Below are positions 1 through 7,091 of a stretch of 11,881 nucleotides of DNA, piece by piece. Source of the DNA: CALCKU01 sp964534845 (lineage in GTDB: Bacteria; Pseudomonadota; Alphaproteobacteria; Caulobacterales; Maricaulaceae); assembly GCA_964534845.1 (NCBI GenBank), contig CAZHPV010000074.1:1-11881 (forward strand). Direction: 5' to 3'. The notes under the pieces are model-generated. The model had not been told where the DNA came from. It searched no databases and saw only the letters and a list, made by a program, of their open reading frames with translations. The position numbers and the translations under genes are program-made. How positions within the stretch are numbered: position 1 is the stretch's first letter; each line of letters begins with the position of its first letter.

Positions 1-55
1 AACCCCTGACCTCTTCGCTGCCAGCGAAGCGCTCTACCAGCTGAGCTATGGCCCC
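1..55 (-). tRNA. tRNA-Ala (anticodon GGC), partial
   Basis: The reverse complement from 55 down to 1 folds as the first 55 nt of a tRNA. It shows a 7-nt acceptor strand GGGGCCA, the TA linker, a D stem GCTC/GAGC with a GG-containing loop, an anticodon stem CTTCG/CGAAG around the loop CTGGCAG, the variable loop AGGTC, and the start of the T arm AGGGGTT. The anticodon is GGC, which reads alanine GCC codons. The rest of the T arm and the acceptor 3' strand lie outside the window. It lies downstream of the FYDLN-acid gene on the same strand, an arrangement I recall from other alphaproteobacteria. No clear promoter was identified just upstream. Confidence 0.95.
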
Positions 56-169
56 TGATCTGGTTTAACAGATAGAGTGTGTGCAAATCACCAATTTACA
101 AACGAGTGTGTCATAAGACCTGTACTGCGTGTGATCAAGCCTAAACCTGTCATTTCAAACTTTATTACA

Positions 170-601
170 CTAAAGCTCGACTTCTTCGGGCTCATCATCC
201 TCATCACCTGTTGGCGGCAGCTCATCGCCCTCATCGTCCACGAGAGCGGCATCCTGATCTTCATCTTCATCGGTACTAAACCCGTCAAGATTTGGCGTCG
301 CGGCGTCATCATCATCTGTCAGAGAGCCAATAATGGCGGCATCGTCGCCGTCAAGCTCCAGTTCCTTGGCCACTTCTTCGTCCTCGTCAAAATCTTCATC
401 AGCCTCCGTATTGACATTAGCTTCTTCCTGTGCGGGCTCTTCGGGCGGAAAGGGCTCTGTCGGGAGCGGCGGGGCGGCAACTTCGTCGGGGTTATAGCTA
501 AAGCTACACATCGGACAGACCGCTGGACGCTTGGTTAAATCATAGAATTTGCTTGAACATTCGGGACAGACCCGTTTTTCGCCTAAATCAACTTTTGCCA
601 T
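170..601 (-). CDS. FYDLN-acid / TIGR02300-type zinc-ribbon protein
   Basis: This 143-residue protein has an N-terminal zinc ribbon: two CxxC pairs, CPEC near residues 13-16 and CPMC near 29-32, flanking the family hallmark KFYDL. After about residue 40 comes a low-complexity tail made almost entirely of Asp, Glu, Pro and Ala, so the protein is strongly acidic. This matches the alphaproteobacterial FYDLN_acid family, whose function is not established. The ribbon suggests metal or nucleic-acid contact, but that is inference. The ATG at 601 is preceded by AGGG about nine bases upstream, a usable ribosome binding site. The gene is divergent from aroA across 119 bp and lies upstream of the tRNA-Ala. 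It probably encodes a cytoplasmic protein, as no signal peptide or membrane segment is visible. Confidence 0.9.
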   Translation of the reverse strand: MAKVDLGEKRVCPECSSKFYDLTKRPAVCPMCSFSYNPDEVAAPPLPTEPFPPEEPAQEEANVNTEADEDFDEDEEVAKELELDGDDAAIIGSLTDDDDAATPNLDGFSTDEDEDQDAALVDDEGDELPPTGDEDDEPEEVEL

Positions 602-667
602 TAAACTTAACCCTGTTTTGTTCCCAAATTTATTTCGCTAAAAAAAGCATTGAAAAACTGCGTCTAT

Positions 668-689
668 TAAGACATTACAGCGCGTCTTA
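668..689. promoter_or_regulatory. inverted repeat between FYDLN gene and aroA
   Basis: TAAGAC and GTCTTA form a perfect 6-bp inverted repeat separated by 10 bp. It sits in the middle of the 119-bp divergent gap. A weak plus-strand promoter could overlap it: TTGAAA at 650-655, with CATTAC 17 bp later at 673-678. The placement would suit a regulator acting on one or both genes, but six-base arms are short and a chance match is possible. Confidence 0.3.
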
Positions 690-720
690 GCGCCACATTT
701 TATCAAGTCAATAAGCAATT

Positions 721-2073
721 ATGTCAAACACTGAATTACACCCTGATAACTACCCGGTAAAAAGCCAGAAAAGTTCGGCTTTAACCGGCGATATACGCGC
801 ACCGGGAGACAAGTCTATTTCCCACCGCGCCCTGATTTTTGGGGCTATGGCCACCGGCACAACACATATTAGCGGCCTATTGGAGGGCACAGACATTATG
901 TCTACTGCGGCGGCCGTATCAGCCTTTGGCGCCACCGTTACCAAAAAAGAGGACGGCGGCTGGTCTGTCACCGGTACAGGGGCTAAAGGGTGGCGCTCAC
1001 CCAAAGAAGTCGTGGATTGCGGAAATGCCGGAACCGGTGTGCGCCTGATAATGGGCGCTGCCGCAGGATATAAGCTAACGGCCGAATTTACAGGTGACGC
1101 CTCCTTATCAGCGCGGCCAATGAAGCGCGTACTCGCGCCTTTACACCAAATGGGGGTCAACACCCAAGCGACGTCCGGTGATAAATTACCAATCACATTA
1201 CAAAGCACAGGCGCACTCAAGGCGATAGATTATACCCCGCCCCAAGCCTCAGCACAGGTTAAGTCCTGTATCTTGCTGGCAGGATTAAACACCAAGGGTA
1301 AAACCATTATCCGTGAACCGCACTTAACGCGCGACCATACGGAAAATATGTTCGAGGCTTTCGGGGTTTCGCTTAACCGCAAACCTGTAGGGCGGGGCCA
1401 GATTGTGGAACTTGAAGGCCCTGCGGCCTTAAAAGCAACGGATATTATGGTGCCGGGAGATCCGTCCTCTGCCGCCTTTCCCATTGTTGCGGCACTGATT
1501 ACGCCCGGATCGGATATTTTAGTGCGCAATGTGATGATGAACCCAACCCGCACAGGCCTGTTTGAAACGCTTATCGAAATGGGGGCCTATCTGCGCACGG
1601 ATAATTTCCGAAAATCCGGCGGCGAGATTATTGCTGATATAAATGTACGCCACTCTGTCTTAAGCGGTATCACTGTCCCGCCAGAGCGCGCCGCCTCTAT
1701 GATTGACGAATATCCCATATTGGCCGTAGCTGCCGCTTTTGCCAAAGGTGAAACCACTATGGACGGCATTGGCGAATTACGGGTCAAGGAAAGTGACCGC
1801 ATTGCAGCGACTGCGGCGCTTCTTAGCGCCAATGGTGTTAAGCTTAGCGAGCGCGAGGACGGGCTGACAGTATCGGGAACCGCAAATGGCGGCGGCCTTG
1901 TGAACGGCGGCGGACATATCACAACACATCATGATCACCGCATCGCTATGTCGGCTTTGATATTGGGTTTAAACGCCAAAGCGCCTGTGACGATTGATGA
2001 TGCCTCCATGATTGCCACAAGCTTTCCGACCTTTTTTAGTCTTATGGCTAAGCTGGGCGCTAATTTGACATGA
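721..2073 (+). CDS. aroA: 3-phosphoshikimate 1-carboxyvinyltransferase (EPSP synthase, class II)
   Basis: This enzyme joins shikimate-3-phosphate and phosphoenolpyruvate to give EPSP, the sixth step of the shikimate pathway, in the cytoplasm. The 450-residue protein is full length. Visible motifs are GDKSISHR (29-36), NAGTGVR (102-108), SAQVK (177-181), RDHTE (204-208), NPTR (274-277), IDEYP with the likely catalytic Asp (328-332), RVKESDR (354-360) and DHRIAM (405-410). The combination RxHxE, GDKx, SAQxK and NxTR marks the class II type, close to the well-known Agrobacterium CP4 enzyme. Where CP4 has Ala in GNAATG, this protein has Gly104. The ATG at 721 has no good Shine-Dalgarno, but the N-terminus aligns with the family. 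Its stop overlaps the cmk start by ATGA, implying translational coupling. Confidence 0.97.
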   Translation: MSNTELHPDNYPVKSQKSSALTGDIRAPGDKSISHRALIFGAMATGTTHISGLLEGTDIMSTAAAVSAFGATVTKKEDGGWSVTGTGAKGWRSPKEVVDCGNAGTGVRLIMGAAAGYKLTAEFTGDASLSARPMKRVLAPLHQMGVNTQATSGDKLPITLQSTGALKAIDYTPPQASAQVKSCILLAGLNTKGKTIIREPHLTRDHTENMFEAFGVSLNRKPVGRGQIVELEGPAALKATDIMVPGDPSSAAFPIVAALITPGSDILVRNVMMNPTRTGLFETLIEMGAYLRTDNFRKSGGEIIADINVRHSVLSGITVPPERAASMIDEYPILAVAAAFAKGETTMDGIGELRVKESDRIAATAALLSANGVKLSEREDGLTVSGTANGGGLVNGGGHITTHHDHRIAMSALILGLNAKAPVTIDDASMIATSFPTFFSLMAKLGANLT

Positions 2074-2735
2074 TAGAACCCCGCGAAAAATATGCCGGCT
2101 GCGTCATCGCTATTGACGGCACATTTTCGAGCGGCAAAGGCACACTTGGCAAAGCCTTGGCGGCGCATTACGGATTAGACTATCTGGATACGGGTAAGCT
2201 TTACCGTATAATTGCCCATAATATACTAAAAGAGAACGCAGATCCCGACAATGCAGATCACTGTACAAAGATTGCGAAAAACCTGACCTCGGAAGCCATT
2301 TCAAAACTGATCGACAATCCGGTTTTGAAAAGCGGAAACGTCGGGGCCGCCGCCTCACGTGTCGCCGTTCATCCGGATTTGCGCGAGGCGCTCCTTGTGT
2401 TCCAGCGCCGTTTCGCAGCCACTGGCGCCGTACTAGACGGGCGGGACATCGGTACGGTTATCTGCCCGCACGCCGATGTAAAACTTTATATAGATGCTGA
2501 CCCGTCGGAACGGGCCAAGCGCCGCCATGCAGAGCTTGTCGGCTACGGTGAAGACATTACATATGAGGCCGTTCTCGCCCAGTTAAGAGAACGGGACGCA
2601 CGCGATAAGTCCCGAAGCGTAGCCCCGCTAAAGCCCGCCAGTGACGCCCATTTCATTGATACAACGCAGCAATCTATCGATCAGGTCTTAAAGGCGGCTA
2701 TCGCTATTACCGATGCCGTTCTCACGGCGTCTTAA
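2070..2735 (+). CDS. cmk: (d)CMP kinase (cytidylate kinase)
   Basis: Cytidylate kinase phosphorylates CMP and dCMP to their diphosphates using ATP. The 221-residue length is normal. Residues 17-25 form the P-loop GTFSSGKGT. Next come LDTGKLYR (39-46), DGRDIGTV (123-130) for nucleotide-monophosphate binding, RAKRRHAEL in the lid (148-156) and RDARDKSR (175-182), followed by the usual APL and FIDTT stretch. The ATG overlaps the aroA stop (ATGA at 2070-2073), a common pairing in proteobacteria. In many alphaproteobacteria the next gene is rpsA, but here cmk instead collides tail to tail with a cytochrome b561 gene, and the coding regions overlap by 48 bp. No terminator is visible after cmk. Confidence 0.96.
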   Translation: MIEPREKYAGCVIAIDGTFSSGKGTLGKALAAHYGLDYLDTGKLYRIIAHNILKENADPDNADHCTKIAKNLTSEAISKLIDNPVLKSGNVGAAASRVAVHPDLREALLVFQRRFAATGAVLDGRDIGTVICPHADVKLYIDADPSERAKRRHAELVGYGEDITYEAVLAQLRERDARDKSRSVAPLKPASDAHFIDTTQQSIDQVLKAAIAITDAVLTAS

Positions 2736-3290
2736 AAAAGGCACCATACGCGCAAGGACGTTATCCTTATTGACAAAATGATGTTTAAGCGCGGCCCCGA
2801 TATGTAGCCCAATGAGCCCAATCATGAGCTTGCCGCCCAAATGATGGGCTTGCGTCAATTTTTTGGCAACAGGCTCCTTAACCTCGAGATTTGCAAGAAA
2901 AGGCATATGGGGCCAATTTATCGTGCCGAATAATTTCGTTGGAAAACCAAGCGGCGAAGCGGAAACCATAGCCCAACCCAATAGCGGCATGCCAATCATC
3001 AAGACATAAAACCCGATGTGAGAACACTTCGCTGCCAATATCTCCCAATCCTTCATCGCGCTTGGCAAGGCCGGTGCTTTATGGGTCAGGCGCCAGAAAA
3101 GGCGTAAAACCGAGAGCAATAAGACCATTATGCCCCCCGTTTTATGCCATTGATAAAGGACAAAACGATTAGGGGTTTCGGGATTCGTCATCAAAGTGCC
3201 AAACACCAGAAGCACGATAATCAAAAGTGCAATTGTCCAATGCAGGAAAATTGCGACCCGGCTATAGGTCACATCTATGCGTTTAATCAT
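2688..3290 (-). CDS. cytochrome b561 family membrane protein
   Basis: This is a 200-residue diheme b-type cytochrome of the inner membrane. Four hydrophobic segments lie near residues 12-32, 48-67, 88-111 and 148-170. The expected axial histidines are present: His17 in FLHWT, His49 in QWHKTGG, His149 in AHHLGG and His163 in GLHIG. Their spacing (32 between the first pair, 14 between the last) equals what I recall for E. coli CybB. Such proteins move electrons between the quinone pool and partners, and some act as superoxide:quinone oxidoreductases. The gene lies 32 nt downstream of a YceI-type gene; E. coli also pairs a b561 (yceJ) with yceI, although in the opposite gene order. The start at 3290 has AGGG seven bases upstream. 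The 3' end overlaps cmk on the other strand. Confidence 0.92.
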   Translation of the reverse strand: MIKRIDVTYSRVAIFLHWTIALLIIVLLVFGTLMTNPETPNRFVLYQWHKTGGIMVLLLSVLRLFWRLTHKAPALPSAMKDWEILAAKCSHIGFYVLMIGMPLLGWAMVSASPLGFPTKLFGTINWPHMPFLANLEVKEPVAKKLTQAHHLGGKLMIGLIGLHIGAALKHHFVNKDNVLARMVPFLRRRENGIGNSDSRL

Positions 3291-3322
3291 CGGTCTGCCC
3301 TAATAGTTATCACCTCAAAAGG

Positions 3323-4054
3323 CTAGGGCTCTAAAACATACTCGACTTCGATTGTTAACGTCACGTCGTCACCTACATTCGGCGCATATTTTCCAAGATC
3401 CCAATCCGATCTTTTTAGCGTTCCGGATGCGGAAATACCAAACATAGGCGTTTTCGTTCTAAAGTGCTGTCCAACTTTATTGACTTTAGCTCTCAACTTT
3501 AAGGGCTTCGTAATGCCTTTCATCGTTAAGTCTCCCGTTAAATAGCCTTTGCCAACCTGCTTAGCTTCAAGCTCCGTACTCTCAAAGGTAATAACAGGGT
3601 GATTGGCTGCATCGAAAAAGTCGCCAGTAAGCAAGTACTCATCAAATTTAGCCACACCGCTATCAATAGACGCCACAGGGATTGTCACAGACAGGCTCGA
3701 ACTTTCAGGGTTTTCTGGATCAAGCTCAATGGTTGACTCAAACTCACCCCACCGCAAAATCGGCTTGGAAAACCCCTGATGCAGATAGGAGAAAGCAATA
3801 TAAGCATGGCCCGCTTCGGCTTTATATGTACCAGCAGCGGCTTCGCCAATATCTGCTCCGGGAGACGATTTCTTATCACCTTTAAGACCTGACCCCTGAC
3901 CTTCGCCCTTTACCTTTTGAGCCACTGCCGTACCTGCACTGGAAACCGCGTCGCCAGCCGCCGACTGCGCCGCATTAGCACCCGTTTCAACTTGGGAACA
4001 TGCACAGAGTAAAGCTGCGGTGCATACTGACAATGTTATATATTTGATATTCAT
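3323..4054 (-). CDS. YceI-like lipid-binding family lipoprotein
   Basis: With the chosen start the protein has 243 residues. It opens with a lipoprotein signal peptide: positive N-terminus, hydrophobic stretch, then LCAC with the lipidated Cys at residue 19 and Ser at +2, suggesting the outer membrane. An Ala/Ser/Gly/Lys-rich linker of about 55 residues follows. The YceI beta-barrel domain covers roughly residues 74-243, with FFDAANHPVITFEST and GDLTMKGITKPL typical of the family. YceI proteins bind polyisoprenoid or amphiphilic molecules in the periplasm. The frame stays open to 4117, but the ATG at 4054 has an excellent GGAGG at 4060-4064, five bases away, and gives a proper signal peptide. 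A b561 cytochrome gene follows 32 nt downstream; the pair probably works together in envelope electron transfer or protection. Confidence 0.93.
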   Translation of the reverse strand: MNIKYITLSVCTAALLCACSQVETGANAAQSAAGDAVSSAGTAVAQKVKGEGQGSGLKGDKKSSPGADIGEAAAGTYKAEAGHAYIAFSYLHQGFSKPILRWGEFESTIELDPENPESSSLSVTIPVASIDSGVAKFDEYLLTGDFFDAANHPVITFESTELEAKQVGKGYLTGDLTMKGITKPLKLRAKVNKVGQHFRTKTPMFGISASGTLKRSDWDLGKYAPNVGDDVTLTIEVEYVLEP

Positions 4055-4095
4055 AATTTCCTCCATTACGGATTCAGTAAACCATAATTTAGCCA

Positions 4096-4110
4096 TGGGC
4101 GACAAGCCCA
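4096..4110 (-). other. small stem-loop between selO and the yceI-like gene
   Basis: TGGGC and GCCCA form a 5-bp stem with a 5-nt loop in the 84-nt gap after the selO stop codon. No T-run follows, so it is at best a weak intrinsic terminator or an RNA-processing element. It is listed because it is the only structure separating the five-gene operon from the YceI/b561 pair. A GANTC site (GATTC, 4071-4075) lies nearby, close to the likely promoter of the yceI-like gene. Confidence 0.25.
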
Positions 4111-4138
4111 CTCGCAAAATTGTTACCCCTGTTTCGGG

Positions 4139-5467
4139 CTAATTTGTAAAACAGGCGAGTTTTTCTTCAAAAGCAGACCAATCATCCTCTTTATCAATCG
4201 GCTCCCACAGCGCTTCGATGTCCTCATATAATAATCTGTCAGGCAAAGACGCCCCGTTTTTTTCTGGCACATTGATAACCGCCTCATAAGTTTTAAGGCG
4301 CTCATACCAATCCTTAAAGTCTTCACCCTGATAAAAGGCTTTATTTGGCCCCTTAATGGCGTGAGCTTTATTTTGTGCCCCGCCTTCCCAATCCGCCCAG
4401 AATTGCGGCCAGCTCGCCCCGCTTTTTTCCAGAAAATTGAAAGTCGATTGTATAAAGGTCATATCCTCTTCAAGGTCGCGCGTTTGAATTTTCAACCTTC
4501 GAAAAATATGCCCTTGCAAAGCCTTCCGGTAAGCCGGAGAAAATCCCTTTAAGGCCTCCAGCAATTTATCATCGTCGCAAATCAATGACAGGCTTTGGGC
4601 GAGTTGGGCAAGGTTCCAATACATAGCCTCAGCCTGACGCCCAAAAGCATATAGACCGTTATGATCAAAATAAGCGGCCGTATAGCCCGGTGAAAGCACA
4701 GGTAAAAACCTATAAGGCCCGTAGTCGAAACTCTCCCCCGTTATATTCATATTATCTGTATTCATGACCCCGTGTACAAACCCGGCCGCCATCCAGCCAG
4801 CCACCATATCGGCACTGTTTTTTACAACACCGTCCAATAGTGTATCTGGCGTATCCCTATCAGGATAAAAATGCCGGCAACTATAGGCGACCAGCTTTTC
4901 AAGATTATCGGCGTTGTTAAAAAAGGCCTGTCTCTGAAATGTGCCAAAACGGATATGGGAATGTGACAACCGTACCAAGACGGCTGAGCGCGTTGGAGAC
5001 GGCTCGTCATTACGTTGCAAGGCCTCACCTGTCTCGATCAAGGATAGGCTACGGGATGTATTTACGCCCAAATGTTGAAGATAGCGCGTGGCCAAAACCT
5101 CCCTGATACCGCCAAGCAAAGTCAGGCGACCATCGCCCCGCCGCGAATAGGGTGTCTGCCCTGAACCTTTTGTACCCAGATCAAGCAAGCGATCTTCATC
5201 ATCATATATTTGGGCAAATAAAAATCCCCTCCCATCGCCCAGATCAGAATTATAATGCTGGAATTGATGACCATGATAGCGCAAAGCCAGAGGCTCGGAC
5301 AGATTATCGCTCAAAGGCTCAAACAGGCCAAAATGGCGAACCCAATCCTTATCGGATAGTCCGTCCAATCCTACAGATCGCGCCGCCTTTTCATCCCTAT
5401 AGCGCAAAAGGGTTTTTGGGAAGCGGGCCGGGCGCACCGGGTCGTAAAAATCGGGGCCGAGTTCCAA
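4139..5467 (-). CDS. selO: SelO/YdiU family protein adenylyltransferase (AMPylase)
   Basis: SelO is a pseudokinase-fold enzyme that transfers AMP from ATP to Ser, Thr or Tyr of target proteins; in E. coli it has been linked to redox-stress responses. Key residues line up with the Pseudomonas syringae enzyme: Lys100 in GTKGSGQTPYSR, Glu123 in GGIREVLA, then Asp238-Asn239 in HGVMNTDNM and the metal Asp248 in FDYGP. The SPTRSAVLVRLSHSHIRFG block is also present. With this start the protein has 442 residues and no C-terminal selenocysteine or CxxC. The start is doubtful: TTG at 5467 lacks a Shine-Dalgarno, and the frame upstream (AYRPSQSIL) looks homologous to other SelO N-termini but has no ATG, GTG or TTG before a stop at 5534-5536. 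It is probably co-translated with the hydrolase gene upstream. Confidence 0.93.
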   Translation of the reverse strand: MELGPDFYDPVRPARFPKTLLRYRDEKAARSVGLDGLSDKDWVRHFGLFEPLSDNLSEPLALRYHGHQFQHYNSDLGDGRGFLFAQIYDDEDRLLDLGTKGSGQTPYSRRGDGRLTLLGGIREVLATRYLQHLGVNTSRSLSLIETGEALQRNDEPSPTRSAVLVRLSHSHIRFGTFQRQAFFNNADNLEKLVAYSCRHFYPDRDTPDTLLDGVVKNSADMVAGWMAAGFVHGVMNTDNMNITGESFDYGPYRFLPVLSPGYTAAYFDHNGLYAFGRQAEAMYWNLAQLAQSLSLICDDDKLLEALKGFSPAYRKALQGHIFRRLKIQTRDLEEDMTFIQSTFNFLEKSGASWPQFWADWEGGAQNKAHAIKGPNKAFYQGEDFKDWYERLKTYEAVINVPEKNGASLPDRLLYEDIEALWEPIDKEDDWSAFEEKLACFTN

Positions 5468-5499
5468 TATGCTTTGGGAGGGTCTATAGGCTAAATCGA

Positions 5500-6456
5500 T
5501 TATCCTGGCTCCGGCATATGAGCCCTTAGAAAATCAGCCGCATCAAGCGGGATCTTCCGCCCCTTAGGGAAAGCGCGAGAGAAATTCAAAAAGCCATGCG
5601 GCATGGCCTTTTCATGGGAATAGTCAACAGTGACTCCGGCCGCTGTGAGCTTATCAGCATAGGCACGCCCCTCATCGCGCAAAGGGTCAAGCCCGCAGGT
5701 TAAAACAAAGGTTGGCGGGATGCGCGTCAACTCAGTCTCCAGCAATGGAGAAAGCCGTGTATCCGTTGGGTCTGAGTCCGCAACATAGTGCTCGGAGATA
5801 AATTTCAAAGCCATGACCCCCAATTGCAACCAGTCCTGAGGGCCGGGTTTGGGCGGTTTGAAATCAATTAATTGCATGAGCGGGTAAAACAGAATTTGGA
5901 CGTGGAGATCATCCCGGTATTTTTGCGCCAGAAAAGCCGCCATATTACCACCCGCACTATCGCCGCCAAGCGCCAGTCTATGACGGTCAATACCAAAACT
6001 GTCTCCATATCCTTCCAAGGCCCAATTTAAAACACTTTCGCAGTCATCCGGACCCGCCGGAAAAGGATATTGCGGGGCCAAACGATAATCTACTGACAAG
6101 ACCCGGTAACCCGAACCACTTGCCAAACGCCGGCATAAAGCATCATGGCTCTCCAGCGAGCAGGTCACAAAGCCCCCGCCGTGTAAATAGATGAGTGTCG
6201 GGCCGGCTTGCTCTGAGCTGTTATGAGGAACATATATCCGAACGGGTACAGGGTAGTCATCCTGAGGGACGTTAAAGTCCTTGATCTTTCGCATTTCAGG
6301 CCCTGCCAGATCAAACTGATTGGTCAAGCGACGTATATTATTGTGAATAGTATAAATCTGGTCAGGTTTAAATTTCAAAGCATCAAATTGCGCCCGCAAT
6401 TCATCTGCAAAGTCTTTAGGCGTTTTTTTAAATGGTATCTTCATTTTCCAATTCAT
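5500..6456 (-). CDS. alpha/beta hydrolase, HSL (lipase family IV) type
   Basis: This 318-residue probable carboxylesterase or lipase belongs to the bacterial hormone-sensitive-lipase group. The oxyanion-hole motif HGGGF is at 92-96, the nucleophile elbow GDSAGG at 165-170 (Ser167), the acid in CGLDPLRDEG (Asp257), and the base in MPHGFLNF (His287). There is no signal peptide, so it is likely cytoplasmic and acts on short or medium acyl esters; the substrate cannot be told. The start at ATG 6456 has no clear Shine-Dalgarno, and ATG at 6444 (residue 5) is an alternative. It begins 23 nt after the DJ-1/PfpI gene. Its TAA stop (5500-5502) lies inside the upstream part of the selO frame, fitting one operon. 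Confidence 0.92.
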   Translation of the reverse strand: MNWKMKIPFKKTPKDFADELRAQFDALKFKPDQIYTIHNNIRRLTNQFDLAGPEMRKIKDFNVPQDDYPVPVRIYVPHNSSEQAGPTLIYLHGGGFVTCSLESHDALCRRLASGSGYRVLSVDYRLAPQYPFPAGPDDCESVLNWALEGYGDSFGIDRHRLALGGDSAGGNMAAFLAQKYRDDLHVQILFYPLMQLIDFKPPKPGPQDWLQLGVMALKFISEHYVADSDPTDTRLSPLLETELTRIPPTFVLTCGLDPLRDEGRAYADKLTAAGVTVDYSHEKAMPHGFLNFSRAFPKGRKIPLDAADFLRAHMPEPG

Positions 6457-6479
6457 GTCGGCGCGAGGGAGATAAAATC

Positions 6480-7091
6480 TTAAACATGCGCTTGATATGG
6501 GGGCGCAGGGTCATATTGTATAGCCCTTTGTACCTGTCGGGCAAGTTCTGGTGTAAACATTTGTCCTGTCAACCACAGCGCCATGTCAATTCCCGCCGAA
6601 ACCCCGGCTGAGGTTACGACATTCCCGTCACGCACATAGCGCAAATTTTTGACCAAGTCGCCTTCCAGTCCTAATTGTGCAAACTCATCAAAGGCTGCGA
6701 AATAGGTTGATATTTTGCGGCCCTTTGTCAGCCCCGCTTTCGCCAACACAAAAGACCCCGTGCAGACACTCGTAACCCATTCACATGTTGGGGCAATAGC
6801 CTTAACCCAATGCATTATGTTTGCGTTCTCTATCACCTCTCTCGTGCCGTCTCCGCCCGGAATCAACACGATATCCAGCTTGTCGATATCATGCATAGCC
6901 GCATGTGCCCCAACCCGCATTCCCTTTTTGCACATAACGTCCTGACCATCCTCAGATATCAGCACCGGCTTTACGCGCTCAGGCCGGCCTAAATATTCCA
7001 GCACTGTATTAATCATGGAAAACACTTCATAAGGCCCGACAAAATCCAGCTCTTCGACGTCCTTAAAAATTAATATCCCGATGGTTTTCAA
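6480..7091 (-). CDS. DJ-1/PfpI family protein, isocyanide hydratase-like
   Basis: This 203-residue protein has the class I glutamine-amidotransferase-like fold. The nucleophile elbow is SVCTGS with Cys110-Thr111. Asp16 in LDFVGPYEVF corresponds to the catalytic Asp of isocyanide hydratase, and the ending RAIQYDPAPPY is also typical of that subgroup. GRKISTYFAAFDEF replaces the usual TTHW-type segment, so the true substrate may differ. No DNA-binding domain is attached, so it is not a GATase1-AraC regulator. Translation starts at TTG (7089-7091), not ATG. The TTG is supported by a strong GGGGAGG nine bases upstream and by family alignment, and TTGA overlaps the DUF924 stop codon. It sits inside the acyl-CoA synthetase-to-SelO operon. 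Confidence 0.9.
   Translation of the reverse strand: MKTIGILIFKDVEELDFVGPYEVFSMINTVLEYLGRPERVKPVLISEDGQDVMCKKGMRVGAHAAMHDIDKLDIVLIPGGDGTREVIENANIMHWVKAIAPTCEWVTSVCTGSFVLAKAGLTKGRKISTYFAAFDEFAQLGLEGDLVKNLRYVRDGNVVTSAGVSAGIDMALWLTGQMFTPELARQVQRAIQYDPAPPYQAHV

Noticed and set aside
75..111. GAGTGTGT direct repeat (75-82 and 104-111) upstream of the tRNA-Ala
   Set aside because: Only eight low-complexity bases; no promoter or factor site could be tied to it.
170..538. Plus-strand frame 77-538 and minus-strand frame 88-315 overlapping the FYDLN-acid gene
   Set aside because: They are shadows of the Asp/Glu-rich coding region read in other frames; the zinc-ribbon frame is clearly the real gene.
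4055..4117. Upstream extension of the YceI-like protein to 4117
   Set aside because: The extra 21 residues precede a clean lipoprotein signal peptide and would spoil it. The GGAGG site sits directly before the internal ATG at 4054.
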